DNA from: Deltaproteobacteria bacterium
Lineage (GTDB): Bacteria > Desulfobacterota > Binatia > Binatales > Binataceae
DNA: 64,000 bases
Assembly (NCBI GenBank): GCA_003135135.1
Contig: PLDK01000010.1
Coordinates: 141,037-205,036 of the forward strand
Reading direction: 5' to 3'
In this document: piece after piece, positions 1 through 9,161 of the stretch
How the letters are laid out: each line of letters begins with the position of its first letter
Position numbering within the stretch: position 1 is the stretch's first letter
Made by a program: the position numbers and the translations under genes
The notes under the pieces: generated by a model
Databases searched by the model: none
Told to the model about the DNA's origin: nothing
What the model saw: the letters and a program-made list of their open reading frames with translations, nothing else

Positions 1-160
1 CTTCGCGTGCCGCAGCTTCGTCGGTGCTTGATGCGATAGTTTCCGCCGCCGTCCTGGCCAACGTGCGGGCACGTGTCCTGACGACGCGGTTGCGCTCGGC
101 GCGCTTGACGCTTTGCCGATGGCGCTTCTCGGCCGATGGATGAACTGGAATATGAGGCAT
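1..160 (-). CDS. rpsT: 30S ribosomal protein S20, 5' part only
   Basis: S20 binds 16S rRNA early in assembly of the small ribosomal subunit. Reading the minus strand from the ATG at 158-160 gives 53 codons that run off the window edge. The N-terminus is very basic and contains PSAEKRHRQSVKRAERNR at residues 8-25, followed by VRTRARTLARTA, which is the typical start of S20 (serine/lysine-rich, then an arginine-rich helix). About 35 C-terminal residues lie outside the window. The gene is followed on its 5' side by mazG on the same strand, 52 bp away. The identification rests on this N-terminal pattern alone. Confidence 0.82.
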   Translation of the reverse strand, partial: MPHIPVHPSAEKRHRQSVKRAERNRVVRTRARTLARTAAETIASSTDEAAARE

Positions 161-212
161 AACCAGTCATTTGTAACAGTGCTCGAGCGCCGGAGCAATA
201 GAGCGGTTCAAT

Positions 213-1034
213 TCATTGCTTCACGCGCTGGCCTGCGGTGCGCATCGCGGCTTTCGCTTCGGTCCACAGGCCGTCGATTTCCGACGGCGTCATCGCTTTG
301 AGATTGAGGCCGCGCGATGCGGCGATTCGCGCGACTTCGTCAAATCGCGCGACGAACTTGTCGCAGGCGGCGCGCAGGGTCTGTTCGGCATCTTTACCGA
401 TGAAGCGGGGCGCGTTGGCGACCGCGAGCATCAGGTCGCCGATTTCCTCGGCGGCGCCGGCGGTGTCGCCGCGGTCGAGCGCATGCTCGATCTCCGCGAT
501 TTCCTCGCGAGCCTTCGCCAGCACTTCGCGAATATTGGCCCAATCCATGCCGGCACGGCGCGCCTTCTCGCCGAGCTTTTCCGCGCGCATCATCGACGGC
601 AGCCCGCGGCCGACGTGCGCGAGACTGTTCGCGCCGTTGGGCTCCTTGCTCTCGCGTTCCTGCTGTTTGATCCGCTCCCAATTTTCGAGGACCTGCCCGA
701 CACTATCGGCGCGTGTGTCGCCGTAGATGTGAGGATGGCGCCGAATGAGTTTTTCCGCGGCGTTTCGCAGGCCGGTGGCGATGTCGAACTTTGACTGTTC
801 GGCAAGAATCAAGCTGGCGAACAGGCATTGCACCATCACGTCGCCAAGTTCCTCGGCAACGTCGGGAAAGTTGCCGCGCGCGATCGCGTCGGCCACCTCG
901 TACGCTTCCTCGATCAGATGGCGGGGCGTGTCGGCGAGTTTCTGTTCGCGATCCCACGGGCATCGGGCGCGCAGTTCGGTGACGACCGCGAGCAGTTTCG
1001 CAAACGCTTGCGCTGAAGTGGCGTCATCGCTCAT
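213..1034 (-). CDS. mazG: Nucleoside triphosphate pyrophosphohydrolase MazG
   Basis: MazG hydrolyses NTPs and dNTPs to the monophosphate plus pyrophosphate and cleans the nucleotide pool in the cytoplasm. The 273-residue protein has the usual two-copy layout. The first all-alpha domain has CPWDREQ near residue 25, the metal-binding EEAYEVADAI and then EELGDVM. A second weaker copy, with EIAEIEHALDRGD and EEIGDLMLAV, lies near residues 170-210. The length matches the full-length MazG family. The start is ATG at 1032-1034, 4 bp after the stop of the esterase gene upstream, so the two are probably co-transcribed. Confidence 0.93.
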   Translation of the reverse strand: MSDDATSAQAFAKLLAVVTELRARCPWDREQKLADTPRHLIEEAYEVADAIARGNFPDVAEELGDVMVQCLFASLILAEQSKFDIATGLRNAAEKLIRRHPHIYGDTRADSVGQVLENWERIKQQERESKEPNGANSLAHVGRGLPSMMRAEKLGEKARRAGMDWANIREVLAKAREEIAEIEHALDRGDTAGAAEEIGDLMLAVANAPRFIGKDAEQTLRAACDKFVARFDEVARIAASRGLNLKAMTPSEIDGLWTEAKAAMRTAGQRVKQ

Positions 1035-1038
1035 GGCT

Positions 1039-1701
1039 TCACACCCCGACGATCGGTTCGAGCACCTTCTCGGTGAGAAAGTTTGACAGATCGTTCAGCC
1101 CCTCGGCGGTTATCTCGTGACCGCAATCGTACTCGCGATAGGTCAGCGGAACCTTCAGGGCGCGCAACGATTCCACTGACGCGCGCCCGCGCGCGATCTC
1201 GATCATCTCGTCAGCGCGGCCATGCTCAACGAGCGTCGGCAGCGCTTCGAGAGCGGCGGGATCGCTGACCTCATCCTTCAAGTCGGGCGGAAAGTACGTC
1301 GAGAGCGCCACCAGCGCCGCGAACTTCGAGGGATTTCTGAGCGCGAGCCGATACGCCAGCATGCCGCCCTGGCTGAATCCCAGCACCACCAGTTTTTTTC
1401 GATCGACCGGATACTTCTGCAGCGCCGCATTGAGAAACGCGGTCACCATTTTGTTCGCGTCGTCGATCGCGGCGCGATCGGGTGTAGCGCCCATCCGAAT
1501 CGGAAACCATGCGTAGCCGCGCGTGGGACCGATCGGCACTTCCATCGGACCCTGCGGACAAATCACCATGAAGCGGCCGTCGGCAAGATACGGCGCGAGT
1601 CCCAGGAGATCGAGCGCATTGGCGCCGAACCCGTGCATCGCGATTAGCGTCGGATGAGGTCCTTCGCCGGCGGGCTCATATACCGTATGAATCAGTCGCA
1701 T
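1039..1701 (-). CDS. Alpha/beta-hydrolase, phospholipase/carboxylesterase family
   Basis: A 220-residue serine hydrolase of the small cytosolic carboxylesterase type. The oxyanion-hole segment AMHGFGANALD lies near residues 21-31. The nucleophile elbow is GFSQGG with Ser110. The probable acid lies in LVEHGRADEM near residue 163 and the histidine in YDCGHEI near residue 195. There is no signal peptide. A strong ribosome site (AAGGAG) lies 9 bp before the ATG. The gene precedes mazG with a 4-bp gap. The substrate cannot be told from the sequence; short-chain esters or lysophospholipids are usual for the family. Confidence 0.85.
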   Translation of the reverse strand: MRLIHTVYEPAGEGPHPTLIAMHGFGANALDLLGLAPYLADGRFMVICPQGPMEVPIGPTRGYAWFPIRMGATPDRAAIDDANKMVTAFLNAALQKYPVDRKKLVVLGFSQGGMLAYRLALRNPSKFAALVALSTYFPPDLKDEVSDPAALEALPTLVEHGRADEMIEIARGRASVESLRALKVPLTYREYDCGHEITAEGLNDLSNFLTEKVLEPIVGV

Positions 1702-1886
1702 CGATGCGTTCTCCTTCGCGCCAGTCTCGCATCATAGATCGCACCCCAACGGCGTCGCCAGCCGACTTGCGAGCGCGCGGGCCGGCGGCGGCCAGGCCGG
1801 GGCTGACGCCCAAGGCTGTTCATCGCAGCCTCAATAACCGCTATCTTAGCGGCGCGCGATATGGGCAATAGCAGGATGATCGAGCG

Positions 1887-4800
1887 TTGAAGGTCGCGGG
1901 CGACAGCGATCGGGGGTGGATTGCGGGGACGCCATTTTTGCGGTGGACCGCTGCCGCGTTGTCGGTATTTTCGATCGCGGCCGCATCGGCTCCTCAAGCG
2001 TCCAGCGGCAAACTGGCGGGATTCATTGCCGGCGCGATTCTGATCGGGCTGGTCGCCTACGCGCTCATCGACTACCTCCGCCCGCTCATCGACGATCGCG
2101 ACTCCGGGCTTACCGCCGCGCTGCTTGTGCTCGGCGCGTTGGCCGCCGTGAAGCTCGCGGTGATGCCGTTTTTCCCCGGCTTCGGCCCCGACGTTGGCGA
2201 CTACCAGGCGTGGGCGGCCCAAATCGCGACCTACGGTCCCGCGCACACTTATCAGGCGGGATTCTTCCTCGACTATCCGCCCGGCTATCTGTACGCGCTG
2301 TGGGTCGTGGGGCTCATCGCGCGTGTCATCGGCGCGACGGGAGATTTTTACCGGGTCATAATCGAGAGTCCCGCGATCGTCGCCGACTTCGCGCTCGCGC
2401 TTCTGATGTATGCGTTCGTGCGGCGGGGCAGCCGGCCCGCGATGGCTTTTATCGCGATGCTGATGGTCGCGCTGAATCCGCCGCTGCTGTTCGACACCGT
2501 GGTTTGGGGTCAAAGCGATTCGGTGATGGCGTTCGTCACGCTGCTCAGCATCGTGGCGATTCTCGGCCGGCAGTACGAGATCGCCTGGGGACTCGCCGCG
2601 ATCGCGGTGCTGGTCAAGCCGCAGGGCTTGATGATCCTGCCGGTGCTCGGCGTCTGGACGATGCTCGAGGCCGACTTCGCGACGTGGATCAAGTCGGGAG
2701 TCGCGTTGATTGCGGTCGCGATCATCGGCATCGCGCCGTTCCAATTCGGCCATGAGTGGAACTGGATTATCAAGCTCTATACTTCCACCGCGGCCTACTA
2801 CCACGAGACTTCAGTCAACGCATTCAACCTGATGGCGCTGATCGGCGGACTTCGCCAGGCGGATTCGGGCACTTTCGCGGGAATATCGTACTTTGCGCTC
2901 GGGATGAGCCTGCTGGTGCCGCTCTACGGATTCATCGCGTGGATCCTGTGGCGCGGCCGCACGCCCACGCGGCTCCTGTTCGCCTCGTTCATCGCGATTT
3001 TTGGATTCTTCATGGTCGCGCCCAGGATGCACGAGCGGTACCTCTACCCCGCGGTCGTACTTGCGGTGCCATTGGCTCTGGAAGCGCCCGAGATGCTTGC
3101 AGTGTTCGTAGTTGTCTCGCTCACCAGCTTGATCAATCTGGCTTACATCCTGCACACGCTTAACACCGTGGTGTTCCTGGACGCGCACGACGGGCTTGCG
3201 ATGGCGACCTCGGGGCTCAACGTGGTAGCGCTTGCGCTGGCCGTTTACTACGGCGCAACGCGGCTGCAGGGCAAAAGCGAGCTGAATGCGGCCGTCGCTG
3301 CGTTCTTCGGGAGATTCACCATGCCCCGGCAGGTCGAGGATTACATTGAAGAACCGGCCGCCGCGCCCGCGTGGATCGCCACCGACACCATCATCATCTC
3401 GGCGCTGTTGATCGTCGCGGCGATCACGCGCTTCTGGCACCTTGGCCATCCCGCCGAGATCGTTTTCGATGAGGTCCATTTCGTCGCGCAAGGACGCCAT
3501 TATTTGCACGGCGAGTCCTTCCTCGATCCTCATCCGCCGCTGGCCAAGCTCATAATCGCCGCGGGCATTTTTATTTTTGGCGATCATCCGTGGAGTTGGC
3601 GGGTCGGCAACGCGACGCTTGGGACGGCACTCGTGGGAATCACCTACCTGCTCGGGCGCCGGATGTCGGGCTCGCGGCTGGTCGGCGCGATCGCCGGCGC
3701 GATCATCCTTTGCGACGGGATGTATCTGGTCGACTCGCACTACGCCGTCATCGACATCGTCTATCTTACCTGTGCGGCGGTCGCGTACTTGCTCTTTTTC
3801 AGATTCGCGCAGACGCCAGATGCGGGCGCGCGCCGGCGCATCCTGCCGTGGATTGGTCTGGTGCTGGGCCTGTGCCTGGCAAGCAAATTCTACATCCCGG
3901 CGATAACCTTTCTGATGGTGGTGGGTTTCATTCTCTATGTGCTCGCGAAGGACCGTCCCAAGGCCGCGCCGGCCACGCCGCCGGTCGTCGAGCCAAAGGC
4001 GCCAATCGATTCCAAGCCGAAGAAAAGCAAAGCGCCCGCTCCGGTCCCGACCGGAATCGATCCTTTCGATCTGCCCGGAATAGCCTTCACCGCGCTCATC
4101 TGTATTGTCCTCGGATTGGTGCTGTTCCTGTTCGGCGAAACATTCGCGCACATCCTGCCGATCGTTCTCGTAGTTCTGGCAATCCGCTTTGCGGAGATTT
4201 TCTGGCGTAGCCGCTCGTCATCGGCGGCGGGCGCGTGGCGGATGCCGTCGATGGCGAGCCTGCTCGAACCGACCAGCGTTGGCGCCGTCGCGCTGGTTGG
4301 GTCGGTCGCCGCGATCGTATACCTGGCGGTGTTCCTGCCGCATTACTGGTTCGGTTGGTGGGGCGGCATCTCAGATCTGTTCTATTACTACAAAGACATC
4401 GTCTGGTATGAAAAGAGCGTCGCGTCCGCCAGCCATCCGTACGCGTCGCCCTGGTGGAGCTGGCCGCTGATGCTGCGCCCGATCGCGTACTGGCAGAACT
4501 TCCCCAAGACGGGCGATGTGCAAACCGTCTGGGGCGGAGGCAATCCGATCCTATGGTGGGGCGCGCTGACCGCGATCACTATCACCGCCGTCAATGCGCT
4601 CGAGCGCCCGAACCTGACCCGCTGGTTCCTCGTCATCGGCTATCTCAGCTATCTCCTGATCTGGGCCTGGATCGGCCGCACGCTCTTCCTCTACCACTAC
4701 ATGGCCTCGGTTTACTTTGGATACCTCGCGCTGGCCATTTTGCTCGGCGAATGTTTCAAGGAGCGCGCCGAGCCGTGGGAGCATATTGCGCTGTTGCTGA

Positions 4801-5054
4801 CGATGACGCCGGTCTTTTTCCTCGGGATGCCGCCGACCTGGGGATGGATCACTTTCATCGTCGTAATCGGCGCGTACGGCTTTTTCCTGCTGCAGACTCC
4901 ATACGCGGGCCGATACGTTGGCAGCGTGTTCGTGGCCGTCGCGCTGATTTTGTTCGTGTACTACTTCCCGATTTGGGTCGGCATGCCGATCAGCCGCGAC
5001 GGATACTACGCGCGGATGTGGCTGCAAGCTGCGGGGCTGCGCAATTGGATATGA
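1887..5054 (+). CDS. Large membrane glycosyltransferase with two GT-C halves (C-terminal half GT39/PMT-like)
   Basis: A 1055-residue multi-pass membrane protein that reads as two glycosyltransferase-C modules in tandem. The N-terminal half (about 1-440) has many hydrophobic helices, an early acidic loop PGFGPDVGDYQAWA near residue 95, and resembles polyprenol-phosphate mannosyltransferases of the GT87/DUF2029 type. The C-terminal half (about 490-1055) resembles protein O-mannosyltransferases (GT39). It has the loop EIVFDEVHF with the acidic pair near 528-529, then HPPLAKLIIA and GDHPWSWR. A proline/lysine-rich linker lies near 690-720. The start is TTG at 1887 with AGGATGA 10 bp upstream. The gene ends in an ATGA overlap with the next gene. 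The acceptor (lipid, sugar or protein) is unknown. Confidence 0.8.
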   Translation: MKVAGDSDRGWIAGTPFLRWTAAALSVFSIAAASAPQASSGKLAGFIAGAILIGLVAYALIDYLRPLIDDRDSGLTAALLVLGALAAVKLAVMPFFPGFGPDVGDYQAWAAQIATYGPAHTYQAGFFLDYPPGYLYALWVVGLIARVIGATGDFYRVIIESPAIVADFALALLMYAFVRRGSRPAMAFIAMLMVALNPPLLFDTVVWGQSDSVMAFVTLLSIVAILGRQYEIAWGLAAIAVLVKPQGLMILPVLGVWTMLEADFATWIKSGVALIAVAIIGIAPFQFGHEWNWIIKLYTSTAAYYHETSVNAFNLMALIGGLRQADSGTFAGISYFALGMSLLVPLYGFIAWILWRGRTPTRLLFASFIAIFGFFMVAPRMHERYLYPAVVLAVPLALEAPEMLAVFVVVSLTSLINLAYILHTLNTVVFLDAHDGLAMATSGLNVVALALAVYYGATRLQGKSELNAAVAAFFGRFTMPRQVEDYIEEPAAAPAWIATDTIIISALLIVAAITRFWHLGHPAEIVFDEVHFVAQGRHYLHGESFLDPHPPLAKLIIAAGIFIFGDHPWSWRVGNATLGTALVGITYLLGRRMSGSRLVGAIAGAIILCDGMYLVDSHYAVIDIVYLTCAAVAYLLFFRFAQTPDAGARRRILPWIGLVLGLCLASKFYIPAITFLMVVGFILYVLAKDRPKAAPATPPVVEPKAPIDSKPKKSKAPAPVPTGIDPFDLPGIAFTALICIVLGLVLFLFGETFAHILPIVLVVLAIRFAEIFWRSRSSSAAGAWRMPSMASLLEPTSVGAVALVGSVAAIVYLAVFLPHYWFGWWGGISDLFYYYKDIVWYEKSVASASHPYASPWWSWPLMLRPIAYWQNFPKTGDVQTVWGGGNPILWWGALTAITITAVNALERPNLTRWFLVIGYLSYLLIWAWIGRTLFLYHYMASVYFGYLALAILLGECFKERAEPWEHIALLLTMTPVFFLGMPPTWGWITFIVVIGAYGFFLLQTPYAGRYVGSVFVAVALILFVYYFPIWVGMPISRDGYYARMWLQAAGLRNWI

Positions 5055-5830
5055 TCGCATACCTGCATTCGTATCATCGCCGCCGCGCGATTTTGCTCTG
5101 CGCAGTTTTCCTTGGCGCGACGTTTGCCGCCGGCCTATCCGCACCGCGATGCGCCGCCGCCGCGCAGAACCTGCTGGTCAACGGCGACTTAGCCAAGGGC
5201 TCCGAGGATCAGCCCGATTTGTGGCGTACCGAGGCCTGGATTAACAATCCCGACGCATTCAAGGCCCATTGGCATTCGTATTCCGATAAGCCCAGCGAGC
5301 TCGAGGTCGATAATCTCAAGGCCAACGACGGGCGCTGGGAGCAACCGCTGACCGTGCAACCCGGATGGTATCAGCTCAGCGTCGATGTCCGCACCGAAGA
5401 TGTCGGCGCCAAGGAAAGCGGCGCGTCGATTTCAGTCATGGAAGACGGCATCATGTCGGCCGACATCCACGGCACCACCGACTGGCAGCGCGTGACGCTG
5501 TACCTCAAGGTCGGGGGACACGGCGCGGACATCGACGTCGCACTGCGAGTCGGCGGATTCGGCAGCCTCAACACCGGCAAGGCATTCTTCAGAAATGCGA
5601 CGCTGGTCCGGATTGACGCTCCTGCGCCCAGCGCGACTCCCACTTACGACTTGATGGCGATTCGGAAGCAGGCGGCTCCCGTGCCGCATGGCTCGCCGAT
5701 CTCGCTGGCGGCCACATTTTTGGCGCTCGCGGCGATTGCATGGGCGGGTTGGCGCATATTCGGCGACGACGACTTTCGCATCTTCAACACATTTCGCGCC
5801 GCCATGTCCGGGCGCTCGAACAAACGATGA
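5051..5830 (+). CDS. Exported, membrane-anchored protein with a carbohydrate-binding-like beta domain
   Basis: A 259-residue protein. Residues 1-36 form a signal peptide (RRRAILLCAVFLGATFAAGL, then AAA). Next comes a beta-rich domain of about 150 residues that starts LLVNGDLAKGSEDQPDLW, the usual opening of galactose-binding/CBM-like jelly rolls. A second hydrophobic helix near 215-232 (SLAATFLALAAIAWAGW) precedes a short basic tail, so the domain faces the periplasm on a membrane anchor. ATG at 5051 overlaps the TGA of the glycosyltransferase, and its own TGA overlaps the next ATG, so all three genes are translationally coupled. I infer a role in handling the glycan made by its neighbours. 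Confidence 0.72.
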   Translation: MIAYLHSYHRRRAILLCAVFLGATFAAGLSAPRCAAAAQNLLVNGDLAKGSEDQPDLWRTEAWINNPDAFKAHWHSYSDKPSELEVDNLKANDGRWEQPLTVQPGWYQLSVDVRTEDVGAKESGASISVMEDGIMSADIHGTTDWQRVTLYLKVGGHGADIDVALRVGGFGSLNTGKAFFRNATLVRIDAPAPSATPTYDLMAIRKQAAPVPHGSPISLAATFLALAAIAWAGWRIFGDDDFRIFNTFRAAMSGRSNKR

Positions 5831-7845
5831 AGTGGGGCGCCGCGAACTCTCCTGGCGCGATCGCCCCGGAAGATCGCGTTCGACAAATCGAGACTGCGGT
5901 CTTCCTGATCCCGTTCATCACCTATGCCTACTTTTACCAGGGCGCCGATCAGAGCGTCGCGTGCCGCTTCGACCTGATGCGCTCGATGATCGAGAAGAGC
6001 GCTCTGTGGATCAACGATTTCTGCGGCTACAACACCGCCGACATCATCACTCTCCACGGCCACATTTATTCGGTTAAGGCGCCCGGCACGTCCTACACGG
6101 CGTTGATTCCGTGGCTGGTTTTCCGGCTCGGGCTGCTGCCGCTGAGCGCGGCTCACGAGCCGGTGTACTGGGCCTTTGTCACTTACCTGACGACAGTGTT
6201 CACGACCGGCCTGCTTGTCGCGGCGCTGTGCGTGGTCATGTTTCGCTTCGCGCGATTTCTCGGCGCTTCGGAGGGCCGCGCGGCCGGTGTGGCGCTGATC
6301 CTCGGCCTTGCGACGATCGCGTTTCCGTACGCGACGGAGCTCACCGGCGAACCCGTCGCCGCGGTATGCGTTTTCACCGCGTTCTACCTGCTGGCGACGT
6401 TCTCTTCTCGCCCGTCGCGGACGCGCGCGCTTGCGGCCGGGTTTCTGGCGGGATGGGCGGTACTCAACGATTATCCGGTCTTCCTGGTCGCCGCGGCGAT
6501 CGGAATCTACGCCCTGTTCAAACTGCCCGAATGGAAGCATCTGGCGGCGTTCTCCGCCGGCGCCGCGATCACCGTCGCGGTGATGCTCGCTTACAACTGG
6601 GGCGCCTTCGGAAATCCGCTCTTCTTCAGTTACCAGGCGTTCAAGCTCTCGCCCGCCGAAAATCGCCAATTCCCCGAGCAAGCGGTCGGATTCGTCGGTC
6701 TGACCTATCCGAAGATCCGCATTCTCTGGAACGTGCTGGTCGATCCTCAGCGCGGATTGTTTTTCTGCAACCCCGTACTGTTGCTGTCGATCGTCGGCGT
6801 GGGCTATTTCGCGCGGCTGAAGCGATGGCGCGCCGAATTCATCGTCACGGTCTATTCGTTCGTCGTGCTGTTCCTGTTCAACGCTTCGTACGGCGAATCG
6901 ATCATATCGTGGGGAGGCGGCACCGCGACCGGCCCGCGGCAAATTGTCGCCTCGGTTCCGTTCATGGTGCTCGCGCTCGCTTTTCTTCCCGCCGCCTGCG
7001 ACTACCTGCTCGGCGCGATGGGCGCGCTGTCGGCGGTGTTCATGCTGATGGCGACGGCGACCAATCCGCACTTTCCCTACGAATATGACAACCCGGTGCG
7101 CGATTTCGCCCTTCAGCAATTCATGCGCGGCGACTTCGCCACCAACCGCGACGCATTCTTCGGCGGCGGCATGATCGTCGGCGACTCGGTCGCCTTCAAC
7201 CTCGGCAAACTCATCGGACTGCCCGGCCCGTTTCAGCTATGGCCGCTGGCGATGTTATGGATCTTCGGCTCGTTCGATCTCTCGGAATCGCTCGGGCTAT
7301 GGGGAAGTGGCGCGTCGCGCCGCCTGACGCAAATCGCCACGACGATGGGAATCGCGGCCGTGTTCCTGCTCTCGATGAATCAGCGAGTCAGGCAGGGGCT
7401 CGCGGTTAGTGGCCGCCAGGGATTACTGGGCAGGTACTACGTGGGCGAGCAATGCGGCAATAGTGCGCCGCACATAATGCGAGTCGATCGGCAACTGGAC
7501 TTCGATGACATTGCCGCGATGGGCGCGATGCCGTTTCCGTCGTGCGACATCTGGCGAGGCGAGCTGATCGCGCCAACCACCGGCGAATACGAGTTTACAA
7601 TCGACGTTGACGATTCGGGATGGGTCACGGTGGACGGCACGCAGGTGATCCACGATCCGGGCTTGGTAAGCAAGGGTCATGACGCCGGCCGTATCCAGCT
7701 CACCGAGGGGCCGCATCGGATTGAGGTTGGCGAGCGAAATCTCGAAGGCGGCTCCTACCTGCACCTGTATTGGAGAATCCCCGGCTCGACCGATAATGAA
7801 ATCGTCCCCGCCGATGCGCTAGTCCCCGACCGCCCCGGCACTTAG
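5827..7845 (+). CDS. Polytopic membrane protein (glycosyltransferase-like) with C-terminal PA14 domain
   Basis: About 672 residues from the ATG at 5827, which overlaps the upstream TGA. Residues about 25-510 hold roughly ten hydrophobic segments with GT-C-like loops (GHIYSVKAPGTSYTAL, ELTGEPVAAV, NDYPVFLVAA). From about residue 531 there is a PA14 domain: GLLGRYYVGE, then WRGELIAPTTGEYEFTI and DDSGWVTVDG, ending YLHLYWRIPG. PA14 domains bind sugars, so the layout suggests a membrane enzyme with a periplasmic sugar-binding tail. It is third in the coupled operon. The last 72 bp recur at 9162-9233. Confidence 0.75.
   Translation: MKWGAANSPGAIAPEDRVRQIETAVFLIPFITYAYFYQGADQSVACRFDLMRSMIEKSALWINDFCGYNTADIITLHGHIYSVKAPGTSYTALIPWLVFRLGLLPLSAAHEPVYWAFVTYLTTVFTTGLLVAALCVVMFRFARFLGASEGRAAGVALILGLATIAFPYATELTGEPVAAVCVFTAFYLLATFSSRPSRTRALAAGFLAGWAVLNDYPVFLVAAAIGIYALFKLPEWKHLAAFSAGAAITVAVMLAYNWGAFGNPLFFSYQAFKLSPAENRQFPEQAVGFVGLTYPKIRILWNVLVDPQRGLFFCNPVLLLSIVGVGYFARLKRWRAEFIVTVYSFVVLFLFNASYGESIISWGGGTATGPRQIVASVPFMVLALAFLPAACDYLLGAMGALSAVFMLMATATNPHFPYEYDNPVRDFALQQFMRGDFATNRDAFFGGGMIVGDSVAFNLGKLIGLPGPFQLWPLAMLWIFGSFDLSESLGLWGSGASRRLTQIATTMGIAAVFLLSMNQRVRQGLAVSGRQGLLGRYYVGEQCGNSAPHIMRVDRQLDFDDIAAMGAMPFPSCDIWRGELIAPTTGEYEFTIDVDDSGWVTVDGTQVIHDPGLVSKGHDAGRIQLTEGPHRIEVGERNLEGGSYLHLYWRIPGSTDNEIVPADALVPDRPGT
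7774..7845 (+). repeat. Copy A of a 72-bp duplication (3' end of the PA14 gene)
   Basis: These bases encode the C-terminal 23 residues of the PA14 protein and its stop. They recur in the same orientation at 9162-9233 with five substitutions by eye. Confidence 0.85.
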
Positions 7846-7990
7846 CGAGACGTCGTCTGGTCGGCTAGATCTTCTTCAGGGAATCGATGAAGGCGCTGTC
7901 GCTGAATATCTTGGAGACGCCATCTTGCATGGCGGCGTTAAGCTCACGCTCGGCATTGCCCTCGCCGGCGATTTCAACCCAATCCTTGCT

Positions 7991-8491
7991 CTAGCCCGTG
8001 ATATACTTGTCGTAAGCGACGGAGCCATCGGGACGCTTGACAGTCACCCGCATTCCTATGCTGGCGGTCGATTCGCCCGAAAAGAAGCCCAGCGTGAATT
8101 GGTTCTCGAAATTGTCGAGGCTTACCGATATTGCATTCCCGCCCGCGCCTTCAGTAAATCCCCGGCTATTCAACTCGGTCTCAAACGCGCTCTTGAGCGT
8201 TCCTGGCACGTCGGTGTTCGACACAATATCCGCCGTTTTTATTCCGAAGCCGTTGATTTTCTGCCCGACAGCCTGCGTCGGACGTTTGTCCGTTACTACG
8301 ACTGTCACGCGCGGCGACTCAGGTGTCGCGAGTTTCGTGGCCTGAGTTGTAGGTTGATACGCGAGATCGACGTGACCAGTCGTGAAGGCACATCCGCTGA
8401 ACAGCAGCATCGCGGCGGTCAACGAGACTGTAGTTGCGATTCTGATCGGAACTGGCGCTCGTCTTGCTAGGTCCATATTTTTCAAATTCAC
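7991..8491 (-). pseudogene. YajG-like outer-membrane lipoprotein interrupted by an in-frame TAG
   Basis: A lipoprotein of about 166 residues from GTG at 8489-8491 (GGGGA 8 bp upstream) or ATG at 8474-8476. The lipobox is LLFSGC. The body has VTVVVTDKRPTQ, TLKSAFETELNSRGF and the pattern of YajG-type lipoproteins. Translation stops at TAG 7991-7993 just after YDKYITG. In the same frame the sequence then continues for 41 codons (SKDWVEIAGEGNAEREL and so on, then IFSDSAFIDSLKKI) to a second TAG at 7865-7867. That tail is exactly how this protein type usually ends. The gene is therefore probably truncated by a recent nonsense mutation, or read through; 7865-8491 is the ancestral extent. Confidence 0.68.
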
Positions 8492-8567
8492 GATCAATTC
8501 CCCAAGAGGTGTTCGCCGAAATTCTATCGACGGTTGGCATCTTGCCAATATCTCCCACCGTACCAGT

Positions 8568-9038
8568 TCATGGCGCCGTTTTCGTTGTCGGGCCGGCCGA
8601 TGGAGTCGTGAGCGGTAGCGGCACAATCGTTTTAGTCGGAACGTCCCCTGCCGCGCCCCCTTCGGGATCGAGATGAGCTGTTACCGAGGTTTGCTGATGC
8701 GCGAAACCTGCGCCCGCCGAGGCGTCTATCGCCCACGGAAGGAGAAATGGAATAGCGTCCGCCATAAGGAAGCCGGGCTCGACCCGCGAATTGTCAGATA
8801 AGTCAGCCGACTGATAGCCGGGCTTGCTGAAGTGAAACTGGAGATCCTTCTCCCGCGGAGCCGTAATTGAAAAGGGCGTCACCTTCGTCTCACCATCGTT
8901 AAGCGTCACCGTCGCGCCGGGAGGATCGCTGGCGACGTTGATTTCCTCGGTCGTTCCCTGGAACAGCAGTGCGCACGAACAAGCGCTCACCGAACTGACG
9001 GCGAAGATCAGAGCCGCTGCCATCCTTGCTAACTTCAT
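8568..9038 (-). CDS. Lipoprotein with PEGA domain
   Basis: A 156-residue protein from the ATG at 9036-9038. The signal peptide is MKLARMAAALIFAVSSVSAC, with the lipobox cysteine at residue 20 followed by SC. A PEGA-type beta domain follows: INVASDPPGATVTLNDGE, then TPFSITAPREKDLQFHFSKPGYQ. Near residue 90-115 is a short hydrophobic stretch (GFLMADAIPFLLPWAIDASAGAGF), also seen in other PEGA lipoproteins. PEGA domains are found in surface and envelope proteins; the partner is unknown. It is upstream of the interrupted lipoprotein gene on the same strand, 76 bp away. Confidence 0.75.
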   Translation of the reverse strand: MKLARMAAALIFAVSSVSACSCALLFQGTTEEINVASDPPGATVTLNDGETKVTPFSITAPREKDLQFHFSKPGYQSADLSDNSRVEPGFLMADAIPFLLPWAIDASAGAGFAHQQTSVTAHLDPEGGAAGDVPTKTIVPLPLTTPSAGPTTKTAP

Positions 9039-9161
9039 GTGGACCTGGCCCCTAACTCCCAAGGTTGATGCATCGGTTGTGGCGGTATCTTGCGCTTCAG
9101 CCACAGGCAAAGCGAATCGCCGGCAGATCGAATCTGCCTGAACGAGAGAACCGGATAATCA

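Noticed and set aside
1692..4151. Long minus-strand frames opposite the large glycosyltransferase
   Set aside because: Same compositional artefact; no domain motifs.
5644..7119. A 491-codon minus-strand frame opposite the exported and PA14 genes
   Set aside because: Low-complexity Arg/Glu/Gln-rich translation, no ribosome site, fully opposite better-supported genes.
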